From assembly GCA_905221605.1 (NCBI GenBank), contig CAJNDS010000613.1, positions 785,894 to 849,893 of the forward strand: DNA of 64,000 bases. Direction: 5' to 3'. The translations under genes were made by a program, and so were the position numbers. The notes beneath the pieces are model-generated. The model worked only from the letters and a program-made list of their open reading frames with translations. It ran no database searches and had not been told where the DNA came from. Source of the stretch: Symbiodinium natans (taxonomy: Eukaryota; Sar; Dinophyceae; Suessiales; Symbiodiniaceae). Shown here in pieces: positions 27,738-37,427 of this stretch. The stretch's first letter is position 1; every line of letters starts with the position of its first letter.

Positions 27738-27784
27738 GTTCTACACGCAGGCCAACCAAGTGCTCTATCGGAGACTCGGTCCCG
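27738..27784 (+). CDS. Exon of an unrecognised split gene
   Basis: CCCTCAG opens it and CCCG/GTGTAG closes it. It reads FYTQANQVLYRRLGP, a clear helix-type peptide. Further exon candidates on the same strand lie at 27986 and 28248. No family recognised from so little sequence. Confidence 0.45.
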
Positions 27785-27985
27785 GTGTAGTACTCTTTCT
27801 TCTTCTTTCTCCGGGTGCGTCTTTGTTGAAGCCATGGCCAAAAGCCTGAGTCTCAAAACATGTGCCGCTGGAAAAACCCGATAACATAAAGTTCCCCCAA
27901 ACAGCCTGATGATGGCGGGGGGGGGGGGGGGAGGGGAGGGCTGCTTAGGTACACCCTATGAGCGCCTCTGAACCCAAAGCCCTAG

Positions 27986-28025
27986 GATGCTCTTGGAAGA
28001 CGAGGGCACCAAAATGCACTTCCAG
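27986..28025 (+). CDS. Second exon candidate of the 27.7-28.3 kb gene
   Basis: Reads MLLEDEGTKMHFQ between AAAGCCCTAG and CAG/GTGGTT. The frame stays open to 28091 (VVEPLPGWLAGQKRR), so the exon could be longer. The acceptor CCCTAG is itself a telomere-like fragment. Confidence 0.4.
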
Positions 28026-28247
28026 GTGGTTGAGCCCCTGCCTGGTTGGCTAGCAGGCCAAAAAAGGCGTCCTGGGTTCAGGCCTCACTGAGATGCTTAC
28101 GGGAGAATGTTGGTCTTCTTTCACCAGCTTCATGTTCTGCCATGCAGTGCTGTGTTCGGTGTTGTCAAGGCCTCCGTGAGCCTGGCACGCCCCCCTCAAA
28201 CGTTAAAGGTTCGATTTTTTGAGCTGCTGGCTTGATTGATTGTGCAG

Positions 28248-28301
28248 CGCTGCCGCAGTCTAGGTTACCCCAACGCGTGCAAAACCTTTCTGGCTCGGAA
28301 G
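28248..28301 (+). CDS. Third exon candidate of the 27.7-28.3 kb gene
   Basis: GATTGTGCAG/exon/GTGAGT with exactly 18 codons: RCRSLGYPNACKTFLARK. The canonical GTGAGT donor is one of the best splice signals in the window. No family recognised. Confidence 0.5.
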
Positions 28302-31020
28302 GTGAGTTAGCGTGGGTTTAGTCTGAGCCGTTTGCTCAGCGTCATGACGCGTTGGATTTGGGAGGCAGGGGGGGGAGGCCGACGCTACTACCACCATCAT
28401 CAAAACCACCATAAGCAACGATAATGACAAGGTAAGAGTAATTCTCGTGATGATGATGACGACGACGACGATTATGATGCCTCTGTGTTGTCACACTGGC
28501 TGCAGGAGTTTGCATGGCAGAGCCGGGGACCTAGTCATGATGGCTGCATCCTTCCTTGGAGTTTCTGTAGGGCCTTGTCATGTTGTCATGTAGCGACCTC
28601 GCGCACGAGGTACTTGTGACGCCTTTGGGGCGCAAATCTCTGCCCGGGCCTCATGCGTCCTGTGCTCCTTTATTTGCGCCTTCAGCCTACTGAGGGCTTG
28701 GCCTGACCCAAGTCTTCTTCATGTCAGGGAGTCGCGTTAGGAAAGTTAGGGTTTTGTTTTCATCCATTCTGTCATGATGAATAACGTGTTGCAGTCTTTC
28801 CTGCTATGTTGTCGACCTTTAAGGGCCGTGGAGAGTGCGAAGAAGGCAGGTGTTGACGTGAGAGTGTTTCGTCTCATGCTGCACGCAATGACACGCCAGG
28901 CGACCCTGGGCAAGAGCTGCCGGCCGCCAGAACCCCGGTCTTTTGTGAGCTGGGAGCTGGGTCTTTCCTGCCTGCCATGGGGGCAGCGATGAGGTTGCCA
29001 AGCAGCAGTTCAACCAGGCGAGGTGATTTGCAACAAGGAGAGGGGAAGTGGCCGGCGGGGGAGGGTGCAGGAGCAGCTCTAGCCCTGTCATACCTATCTT
29101 TGGTATAGGCCAGGCAGCTTCAAAGACTGAGCTAGGACATGAGTGAATCTGCAGGATCACCATGCAAGCCTCCTTTCGCCAGATCTACTTGTATCAGGGG
29201 GAGTTGAGAGGCGGTGTGTTATGCGGCTTTTGAAGTTCGTACTTGCGCATAGGAAGATAGTCCAAGCACGTGCGTGTCACGTTATGGATACGCGGCTTCA
29301 AAGTCCAAGTCCGATAAGCCTTCATGCCGTGAACCATGTCGCTTCGAACCATGTCCAGCCTTCCTTGCTTTTCGTCCAAGTCCAAGCTCATCCATCACAC
29401 CCTCGCGCCAGATGTCGAAACATGATGCGTGCTACGCCGTCGTTCCCATCACCGATATGACTTTTAGAGGGCCCGATCAGGAAAAGTAACTGCGAGCCAC
29501 CTCGAAAGCAGCAAAGCCTTGAGTCGGAAACGACTTGAACCCAAGTCGAAAACAGGATAAACCCCACATACAGAACTGATGATCGGTTTAGGGCTTATAG
29601 GGTTCGGCTTGAGGGTTTGACACGCTCGATCGCCGGCTTCCTCTTGTTTCTTCTCACTCATGCTGTCTTGTTTTCTGACTCGTACCGTCCTGTTTTCTGA
29701 CTCGGCGCGGTCGTTCTTGTTTGCTGTCGATGTTTGCGGTTCATTGCCACGACTCACCAGTCGTTGAATGAGTACAGTATGTCCAAAATCAAGGAGCGCG
29801 TCCTTTCATATCCTTTTTGGCTCCGTGCTAGCTGCTTATACCTGTGCTTGCCAGTGGGCCTGTGCCGAATGGTTTCAGCATGTTTCAGCGACGGAACCAC
29901 CAACTCCCGAACTTCAGCCGTGGACCCTATGAACCTTGCGGCCCGAATCCTTCTCTGACAAGGTGTTCAAAGAAGTCTGTCGCATCGAGCAGAGCTTGGC
30001 AGGACAAAGGCGCGGCCTTGCTGAGTGCTGGCTGGACCATGCAAGACCTTGCATATACGGCTGTCCAACGGAGGCTTGCCGCTGATTTAGCATCTGCCAG
30101 TGCGGCCCACCGTGACGCGCTTCGCGCGGCGGCGGAGCGTCGACGCCGTGCGGTGCGCTCGTTGCTGGCGGAGCGCCGGGCACGCTATCAGGCTCGAGCG
30201 CAGCATTTGATGCGTATGGCTCCTGCAATGCACGCGTTTTTCGCTTGCGGCCAGGCCAATGCTCCAGCTCACTCGGAGCCTCCACTTCCGATCCTGCTCG
30301 GCCATGAAAGCCGCGAGTGCAGGGCCCCAGCAACTGCGAGGCGCGTCGATGATCGGCTGCAAGTAGGAAGTCCGCAAGGTCAGCGCTTCAGCTGATTGAT
30401 AAGATCGAGGCTCGCTGCTTTGCCACACCATGTATAGTTCGGGTCTTCCGCGCTTGCCCGAGGCTAAGATTCGGCCGTGAATGGGGTCGAAGAATGAGAG
30501 ATGGAGTTCGCCCAGCGAGCAGTTTCTTGTACGGCAGGGAGCCTGGGGAACCCACGGCTTGTCCCAAGATCCGTTACTACCGTCATCGGTTCACAATTGC
30601 TGCAGAGGCATGACGTCGTCCAAATAGCAAAGGTGGAAACGTTTAGAAACTCAGCTGCTCGCCGCCTTTTCTGGTGTGGATTCGCCCATTATGAGTCTTG
30701 GAACCTTAACCGAACGAACCCGATGCGAGCCAAATGTTGCAACTCAACAGCTTCAGCGCAGTCATCGATTCATGCTTGCTGCGTTCCACCGTGCCAATTT
30801 CAAGCACCCGACCTCGTCGAGGCGTGCGCGGCAACATGTGAGTCTCTGATGAGTCTCTGTGCCGCATTTGCGGTAGTTTCATAGAGATTTGTTTCGTAAT
30901 CCCCTCCCCCTAATACTAAACCCCACCCAAATTTTATATATTTTCCCGGACCCTCCCGACACCCAGCCCAATCTTAAACCTGTTTGAGCATTAGGGGGGG
31001 GTCGAGGGCCTCCGCCCTGA
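28302..31020. other. Mostly unassigned; one possible hypothetical frame
   Basis: Holds a G14 run just upstream (27917-27931), GAT/GAC triplet runs at 28445-28478 and exon-like fragments near 28506-28620 and 28830-28950 that could not be joined. The frame at 29844-30395 is listed separately. Confidence 0.35.
29844..30395 (+). CDS. Hypothetical Arg/Ala-rich protein, 183 codons
   Basis: The middle (about 30050-30235) encodes an Ala/Arg-rich helix (AAERRRRAVRSLLAERRARY) with high GC content unlike its flanks. No motif is recognised. A 139-codon frame on the opposite strand overlaps it, so the strand is uncertain. It could be an exon and not a whole gene. Confidence 0.25.
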   Translation: MLASGPVPNGFSMFQRRNHQLPNFSRGPYEPCGPNPSLTRCSKKSVASSRAWQDKGAALLSAGWTMQDLAYTAVQRRLAADLASASAAHRDALRAAAERRRRAVRSLLAERRARYQARAQHLMRMAPAMHAFFACGQANAPAHSEPPLPILLGHESRECRAPATARRVDDRLQVGSPQGQRFS

Positions 31021-31225
31021 GTTGAGCCATTAGGGTTTTCAATTAGGGTTTAGGGCTTAAGGCTCCGAGGATTTGCAAGGTTTAGGACTCGAGGCTCAGA
31101 GGGTTTAATTAGGGTTTAGGGCTTAAGGCAAACCCTAACTGAACCCTGAACCCCAAACCCCAAACCCTATACTCCCTCCTCTCCGAGGGTTCAGATTTCA
31201 GGTTTTAGGGTTTAGGTCCCCCCTA
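31021..31225. repeat. Degenerate telomere-like region, both orientations
   Basis: Scattered TTTAGGG, TTAATTAGGG and GGGCTTAAGG units, then CCCTAAC/CCCTGAA/CCCCAAA units. The TTAATTAGGG form is also seen at the end of the 6.1-kb array. Confidence 0.75.
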
Positions 31226-31352
31226 ATTTAAACATTTTTCCGAATTTCAGACTTGCGGAGGGGGGGGGGGGCCGGGGATTTCAGTATTAGGGGGAGGGGA
31301 TTAATGTAGGTCGGAAGCTTCGCTCCACTGGGTTGTTCAGGGTCCAGTCCAA

Positions 31353-31402
31353 AGGTCTGCCGGTCTTGGAAATGCTGAAAGGTCTGCCGGTCTAGGAAAG
31401 GC
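31353..31402 (+). repeat. Short tandem duplication upstream of PPR gene 4
   Basis: AAAGGTCTGCCGGTCT followed by T/A-GGAAA and repeated once with a 27-bp period. It ends 34 bp before the ATG. Confidence 0.7.
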
Positions 31403-31435
31403 TCAGGTTCAGTAGGCGTTGTCCATCTGCCGCAG

Positions 31436-33106
31436 ATGAAAACTCAAGCGCTGCCACTGACCCGCGTGGACTTCCAGCCTAGGCAGCCTAGGCCACAAGT
31501 CGGCCAGTGCGCCAAGCATGAGTCCACTGAGGCGGGGCACTTGCGCAAATTCACCAGACAGGAGGAGAGACAGCTGAAGCCGCTGCGCGGCTTGCGACGC
31601 GATGCTTTGGAGGTCTCGCTTTCGCGCTGCACCGCCGCAGTCGCACAGTGCAGACGCAACACACGAGCGTGGCCCAATGTCGTTCGGATCTTCGAGGATC
31701 TCAGCTCACTACGAGTCTCTCCTGATGTAGTCCTCTGCAGCAGCGCGATCACAACATTGGAGAAAGCTGACCAGTGGCAGCTGGCGTTGCATGTCTTTGA
31801 TCACATGCCCCGGTCCTCAGTGCGGCCAAATATCATCAGCCACAGTGGCATCATCACCGCATCTAGCAAGAACGACCATTGGCAGACGGCTCTCCAAGTA
31901 TTGATGGAAATTCCCATCCAGCAGTCAAGTCCAGACCTGATCGCGCACAACCAGGCAGTTGGTGCTTGTCAGACAAAACAGGCCTGGAATAGGGCTTGCC
32001 AACTGCTGGCCGAGATGCCCGTCGCCCAGCTTGTTCCCAACCTTATCAGCTACAACAGCACAATCACTTCTTGTGAAAAAGGCGGGCAATGGCAGGCCGC
32101 AGTTCAGCTCATGGATGACATGCGGAAGGTGGAGCTGCGCATGGACGTAATCACGTACAACACTACAATAAGTGCCTGCGAGAAGGCCGGAAACTGGGAG
32201 CTTGCGCTGCATTTTCTGACTGCTTTGTCCTCTGCCCACTTGCAGCCGGACGTCATTAGCTTTAGTAGTGCCATCAGTGCTTGTGAGAAGGGTGGGCAGT
32301 GGCAAATGGCTGTTGATCTACTTGCAACAATGGTGACGACACAGGTTCTTCCAGATGTCATTGCTTACAACGGCACACTTGCTGCATGTGAGAAAGGAAA
32401 TCGCTGGGAGATTGCACTTTCCCTTCTGTCGGACATAGATGCTACAAGATTGCGGCCCAGCATCATCTCACTGAATTCTGCTAGTAGTGCGTGTGAGGGA
32501 ACCTGGCAATCGGCTTTGCAAATCTTGGTGGCTGTGGATTTGTGCATGACCAGGCCAGACATAATCACGTACAACAGCAACATCAGCGCACTTGCGCGGG
32601 GAGAAGAGTGGCCGTTGTCCATGTCCTTGCTCGAGGAACTGGCCTCAAGGGCCCTACGCCCGAATGTAGTCAGCTGCAGCGCTGCGATGACTTCATGTGA
32701 AGCAGGAGGGTATTGGGCGACTGCTTTATATCTGTTCACGTACATGTGTGCTGGGGCGGCCCAGAATGTAGTCAGTGGCAGCACCCTCATAAGTGCATGT
32801 TCAAAGGCAGCCCAGTGGCAACATGCCTTGCGTGCGCACTCGTCCTTACAGGGATTCGCGATACAACCCAATGAGGTCAGCTTCGGCAGTGCGATGACCG
32901 CCTGCGGAGAATCCTTCCAGTGGCGACATGTCATCCAGCTGTACTCAAGCATGCTGGCAGTGAGAGTCACGTCAGATATGTGTGGTCATGCCTGTGCCAT
33001 TCTTGCCTGTGAGAATGCTTCCCTTTGCCAAGCTGCTACGACTGTCTTGGCGCAACTGCAGAATCACTGCAACAGCTTATGTGTGCTTGTGCGATTGCGC
33101 CAGTGA
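31436..33106 (+). CDS. P-type PPR protein 4, 556 aa
   Basis: Fourteen PPR repeats run from about residue 60 to the end, after a basic, Gln/Pro-rich N-terminus without an obvious transit peptide. Most repeats keep SACEK and a tryptophan at position 17. The last repeat ends in ATTVLAQLQ, like PPR protein 5. The ATG at 31436 follows CTGCCGCAG directly. No catalytic extension. Role inferred: sequence-specific binding of organellar RNA. First of four head-to-tail PPR genes. Confidence 0.94.
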   Translation: MKTQALPLTRVDFQPRQPRPQVGQCAKHESTEAGHLRKFTRQEERQLKPLRGLRRDALEVSLSRCTAAVAQCRRNTRAWPNVVRIFEDLSSLRVSPDVVLCSSAITTLEKADQWQLALHVFDHMPRSSVRPNIISHSGIITASSKNDHWQTALQVLMEIPIQQSSPDLIAHNQAVGACQTKQAWNRACQLLAEMPVAQLVPNLISYNSTITSCEKGGQWQAAVQLMDDMRKVELRMDVITYNTTISACEKAGNWELALHFLTALSSAHLQPDVISFSSAISACEKGGQWQMAVDLLATMVTTQVLPDVIAYNGTLAACEKGNRWEIALSLLSDIDATRLRPSIISLNSASSACEGTWQSALQILVAVDLCMTRPDIITYNSNISALARGEEWPLSMSLLEELASRALRPNVVSCSAAMTSCEAGGYWATALYLFTYMCAGAAQNVVSGSTLISACSKAAQWQHALRAHSSLQGFAIQPNEVSFGSAMTACGESFQWRHVIQLYSSMLAVRVTSDMCGHACAILACENASLCQAATTVLAQLQNHCNSLCVLVRLRQ

Positions 33107-33751
33107 TGCGAGGGGGGCAAGTTTTTGCATGCCGATCGAGACGACAAGCTTGAGCTACTGAAGGTGAACTCTGAAGCGGAGCTCCCGCTGCCTTCAGGTC
33201 GCTCCTCCGACCCTGGGCTGCCTAACAGCCAAGGGTACGAGCCGTGCAACGCCGGAAGGTACGAAGGTGCAGAAAGGCGACATGAAAAAGCTCGTGTTTC
33301 TGGGCAGAGGGGGTGGTGCGGCCGATGCTGCCACTGTCAACCGAGCCAAGCTGCAGAAGGATGATGGGTTCTGAATATGTTGTGTCGATTTCACTGCCTG
33401 GCAAAGATTGAATGGCCGATGGATGGGGAAAGGGGCAAAACATGCCTTTTCCAGTGCCAGCGGTTCACCCCCTCCTCCCCCCCAAGTCAAGGTTTCGTCC
33501 TGGTTTGAGGAGTTTATGTGTTTGGGAGTGGTTGAAGCTCAGCTTCGTAGGTTTTGTTGGGCTCCAGCTTGAAGATTCGGGTGAAGCAGGACTTTGCTGG
33601 AGGACTGAAGGCAAAGTCGTTCTTGATGTGGGGCACGTGTCGCGCTCTCACCCTGTTGATGTCCCACTCCACGCATGCCGCGTCGGTGTCATCTTCGCAT
33701 AACAGAACGGCTCAAGGCAGTTGAAAAAGTTTGTGAGGAGTGCCCACAGCC
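33107..33751. other. Intergenic region between PPR genes 4 and 5
   Basis: No gene seen. A GGCTCAAG match to the spliced-leader 3' end lies at 33709-33716, 36 bp before the PPR gene 5 start. Confidence 0.5.
33709..33716 (+). other. Possible spliced-leader relic (GGCTCAAG)
   Basis: Eight-base match only. About one such match per strand is expected by chance in 64 kb; its position just before a gene start is suggestive. Confidence 0.25.
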
Positions 33752-35494
33752 ATGTGCTGTATCCCAACAAGGCCCGAGCTGGAAGCTTGGAGGGATGCCC
33801 CGAGAGCTGCAGTGCGGTATCTGCGCCACTCTCGCCTTAAGGCCAGTGCCTTGGTCTCTCTGTTGCACGAAATGCGGGCTGAAGGAATTCAGATGTCAGT
33901 CTTTCATTACAATGCTGTCATATCACAATGCCGGCACAAGAATTCGTGGAGTTTGGTTTTGCAACTGCTGGATGAGATGTCTGCACATGAGATACATCCA
34001 GATGCGATCACCTACGGGGGTGCTATCGCTGCATGCAGGGTAGCAGGGTGGCAGGTGGCCCTGAAGGTCTTCGACGGCATGGCTTTGGCCAGCGTTGTCC
34101 CAAACGTGATTGTTTGCAGCAGTGCGATCACTGCCTGTGAGAAGGGCTCACAATGGCAAGTCGCGCTGGAACTCATGTCGAGTCTGCAGAATTCCCAGCC
34201 GGATGTGATTTGTTACAACAGCATGATTAGTTCATGTGAGAAGGCTGGGCAATGGGAAATGGCCATGCAGGTCATGACGGGCATGCTGCAAGCAAGAATA
34301 GCCCCCGATGTTATCACTTACAACGGTCTGCTGAGCGCATGTGAGAAAGGTGGGCAATGGCCGATTGCTCTCCTGCTAGTCGCCACGACAATGTCGGATG
34401 CGAAGGTTGCTCCAGATGTTGTTACATACAGCAGCCTCATACATGCATGTGCACGCGGCGGCGAATGGCAGATTGCGTTGCACTTGATTGCTAGAATGGA
34501 TACTTCAAAGGTTCCACCTAACGTCATCAGTTTTAGTGGGGCAATCAGCGCCTGCGAGCAACAAAGCCGATGGCAAGCAGCCGTACAGCTGTTGGCCACA
34601 ATGCCAGAAAGGAACATTGTCCGAGATACAATCAGTTTCAACAGTGCCATCAGCGTCTGTGAGAAAGCCGCGCAGTGGCAAGTTGCCCTGCAGATTCTAA
34701 CCGACATGCCGGCGCCCAACGTTATCAGCTTCAGCAGCGCTCTCAGCTCACTCGAGTACGACGGTCACTGGCACATTGCGCTGTCCCTCTTTGCGACAAT
34801 GCTTATCACACAGCTCACACCCAACACCATCACTTGCAGCAGCGTCATCAGCACCTGTGAGAAAGGACTGAAGTGGGAGTTGGCGCTTCATCTGTTTGCT
34901 GCGATGCCTCACATGCAGCTACCGGTGGATGTCATCTGTGTGAACAGCGTCATCAGTGCTTGTGAGAAGGTCGGGCAGTGGCAAATAGCTTTGATGCTGC
35001 TCCTACAGATGCCAATGAAAGGACTTGTGCCGGATGCCATCAGCTACAATGCGGCCATTGGTGCTTGTGAAAAGTTTGGTGAATGGACCGTCGCCCTGGC
35101 TCTCATGAAAGACATGCTGTCAACTGATATCCTGCCGGACGTGATTACGTATAGCAGTGCCCTCAGTGCCTGCCAGACTTGTGGGAAGTGGCGGGTCGCT
35201 GTTCTATTGCTTGCGGACATGACCAGCCAGCGTGTTAACCCAAATATCATCAGCTACAGCAATGCCATGCGAGCCTGTCAGGCGGCAGGGCTCTGGCCTT
35301 TGGCCCACTGGCTCCTGCTTGAGATGCCCAAGGCACAGGTGCAGCCTAACGAGGTCCATCTCGGCGCTGCGCTGGAGGCTTGTGAGGGAGCCCACGGCAA
35401 AGGGCCAGGCGACCTTAAGCGGGTGCTCTTTGCTGTTACAGTACTTGCTCAGCTGCAGAAATCCTACAGGCATCTGGAAAATGGGACGTGGTAA
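33752..35494 (+). CDS. P-type PPR protein 5, 580 aa
   Basis: Fifteen repeats from about residue 45. The N-terminal block (VFHYNAVISQCRHKNSW) is shared with PPR proteins 1 and 7. The ATG at 33752 is the first in frame; the frame is open upstream only by four codons led by GTG. It ends with VTVLAQLQKSY. One repeat is shortened (near 34710: MPAPN directly followed by VISF). Single exon. The next PPR gene starts 208 bp downstream. Confidence 0.94.
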   Translation: MCCIPTRPELEAWRDAPRAAVRYLRHSRLKASALVSLLHEMRAEGIQMSVFHYNAVISQCRHKNSWSLVLQLLDEMSAHEIHPDAITYGGAIAACRVAGWQVALKVFDGMALASVVPNVIVCSSAITACEKGSQWQVALELMSSLQNSQPDVICYNSMISSCEKAGQWEMAMQVMTGMLQARIAPDVITYNGLLSACEKGGQWPIALLLVATTMSDAKVAPDVVTYSSLIHACARGGEWQIALHLIARMDTSKVPPNVISFSGAISACEQQSRWQAAVQLLATMPERNIVRDTISFNSAISVCEKAAQWQVALQILTDMPAPNVISFSSALSSLEYDGHWHIALSLFATMLITQLTPNTITCSSVISTCEKGLKWELALHLFAAMPHMQLPVDVICVNSVISACEKVGQWQIALMLLLQMPMKGLVPDAISYNAAIGACEKFGEWTVALALMKDMLSTDILPDVITYSSALSACQTCGKWRVAVLLLADMTSQRVNPNIISYSNAMRACQAAGLWPLAHWLLLEMPKAQVQPNEVHLGAALEACEGAHGKGPGDLKRVLFAVTVLAQLQKSYRHLENGTW

Positions 35495-35687
35495 TGACAG
35501 GCGACTTATTTCAATCACATACAGTCAGGGTTAAAGTACATAATGTGTCTCTGTTGCTTTCAGTAACTCGCCTTGGCTCATTGCAAGGCTTTCAATCATG
35601 CTCTCTCTCTCTCTCTCCACCCGTGGCGCTCGGTCAGTACTGTGCTAGGGGCATCTCGTAACCCGTCATAGCAATCAGCAGCTTCAG

Positions 35688-35701
35688 TATCTCGGCTCAA
35701 G
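35688..35701 (+). other. Spliced-leader relic abutting PPR gene 6 start
   Basis: TATCTCGGCTCAAG matches the last 14 bases of the dinoflagellate spliced leader (CATTTTGGCTCAAG) at 11 positions, including the final eight. It ends one base before the ATG at 35703. Confidence 0.55.
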
Positions 35702-35702
35702 C

Positions 35703-37325
35703 ATGAAGGCTGCAGGAGTGCAGGCCGCAGTGCCGATCGAGAGGGTGCTGCCCAATATCAGAAGCTTCAATGACACCATTGATGCTTGTGGTAGGCGCTC
35801 AGCTTGGGGGTTGGCCCTGGAGCTATTGACACGGATGCCCGCAAGTCGGGTGTCTCCAAATGTTTTCAGCTATGCTTGTGCGATCAATGCTTGCCAAAAA
35901 GGCGAGCGATGGCAAAGCGCAACGTACCTCCTTGAGGATCTGCAGCAGGCAAAGATCTCGCCGAATGATTACTGCTACAACAGTGCAATAAGCGCCTGCG
36001 AGAGATGTGGTCAATGGCAAATTGCTGTGGATTTGCTGGCAGATATGCCGAGATGCAGTATACAACAGGACATCATGTCATTCAACAGCACCATCAGCGC
36101 ATGTGGCAGAGGTGGTGAGTGGCAGTTGGCGCTCGAACTGATCGGAGAGACGAGGGCCGCTACTGTTGAGCCGACAAGCATCACATTCAATAGCACTATC
36201 GGCGCATGCCGCTGGGACGTTGCCATCACGATCTTGACAGACATGCTGATGACCCGAATTGTTCCCAACGTGATAAGCTGCAGCAGCGCTATCAATGCCT
36301 GCAAGGAGGGTGCTCAGTGGCAAGTGGCGCTGCAGCTCTTGGAACATATGTCCACCACCGAAGTGCCTCCTAACGTCATCAGCTGCAACAGCATCATTAG
36401 TGCTTGTGAGAGAGCTGGTCAGTGGCAGGTTGCATTGGAGATCTTGAGTTACATGTTCTGGCTCAGACTGCGCCCAAACGTCGTCAGCTGTAGCAGCACC
36501 ATCAGTGCTTGCGAGAAACTTGGGCGGTGGGAGATTGCCTTGTACCTGTTGGGCGATATGTCTTCTAGCAGTACTGCACCAAATGCGGTCAGCTTCAATA
36601 GTGCAATTAGTGCGTGTGAGAAGGCGGCAGAATGGCGTTGGGCACTGCAGCTTGTGGCAGGCATGGTGACAAGCCATGTTCTCCCGGATACCATAACTTT
36701 CAACAGCGCCATCAGTGCCTGCGAGAATGCGCTTAAGTGGCAGATGGCCCTGCTGCTTTTTGCTGATACGGCAACCTTGACTGTCGTTCAAGACGTGTAC
36801 AGCTACAATAGTACCATGAGCGCATGTGAGAAGGCTGGACAGTGGGTAGCTGCGCTGAGCCTGTTTGCCCAGATAACCTCGTCTACCGTTGTTCCAGACG
36901 TCATTAGTTACAACAGCTCCATCAGTGCATGTGAGAAGGGTTGCGAGTGGACACTGGCGTTGCTGTTGTTGGCCGACATGCTTGAAAGCACGACGCAGCC
37001 GAACGTCATCAGTTTTACTAGCGCTATCAGTAGTTGTGAGAAGGCAAGCCAGTGGCAGCTTGCTTTTCACCTGCTTGCGACAATGCCTCGCTTCTACACG
37101 ACGCCAAATGTACTTACATGCAGCAGTGCAATTAGTGCCTGTGAGAAGGCCAGACATTGCCAACTGACCCTCTACCTTCTAGATCATATGCCCGAACTCT
37201 TGGTCAGACCAAATGAAGTCTTGTTCAGCAATGTAACGAGTGCTTGCGAGGACGCTGACCGCAAAAATAAAGCGAAACCTGCACTGCTTTGGTTTTCTGA
37301 GCGCACGAGGCTAAGAAGGCCTTGA
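35703..37325 (+). CDS. P-type PPR protein 6, 540 aa
   Basis: Fifteen repeats fill nearly the whole protein; only about 15 residues precede the first one. Repeat 5 is shortened (GACRWDVAITIL). The spliced-leader relic directly before the ATG fixes the start and suggests this copy came from a trans-spliced mRNA. The C-terminus departs from the pattern and ends in a basic tail (SERTRLRRP). No transit peptide seen, so localisation is inferred from the family only. Confidence 0.95.
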   Translation: MKAAGVQAAVPIERVLPNIRSFNDTIDACGRRSAWGLALELLTRMPASRVSPNVFSYACAINACQKGERWQSATYLLEDLQQAKISPNDYCYNSAISACERCGQWQIAVDLLADMPRCSIQQDIMSFNSTISACGRGGEWQLALELIGETRAATVEPTSITFNSTIGACRWDVAITILTDMLMTRIVPNVISCSSAINACKEGAQWQVALQLLEHMSTTEVPPNVISCNSIISACERAGQWQVALEILSYMFWLRLRPNVVSCSSTISACEKLGRWEIALYLLGDMSSSSTAPNAVSFNSAISACEKAAEWRWALQLVAGMVTSHVLPDTITFNSAISACENALKWQMALLLFADTATLTVVQDVYSYNSTMSACEKAGQWVAALSLFAQITSSTVVPDVISYNSSISACEKGCEWTLALLLLADMLESTTQPNVISFTSAISSCEKASQWQLAFHLLATMPRFYTTPNVLTCSSAISACEKARHCQLTLYLLDHMPELLVRPNEVLFSNVTSACEDADRKNKAKPALLWFSERTRLRRP

Positions 37326-37357
37326 AGCCACAAGTTGCATTCTGCTAGGCTGATGTG

Positions 37358-37368
37358 TCGGCTCAAAG
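37358..37368 (+). other. Weak spliced-leader-like relic (TCGGCTCAAAG)
   Basis: One extra A relative to GGCTCAAG. It lies 60 bp before the chosen ATG of PPR gene 7. Confidence 0.25.
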
Positions 37369-37427
37369 AGTGGTTTGTGGCTTGGTATGGGATTCGGGTT
37401 TTGGGTTGGGTTTATTTAGGCTGCGAG

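Noticed and set aside
36078-37163. 361-codon minus-strand frame, and many similar ones opposite PPR genes
   Set aside because: Shadow frames of the PPR repeats; the + strand reading shows perfect 35-residue periodicity.
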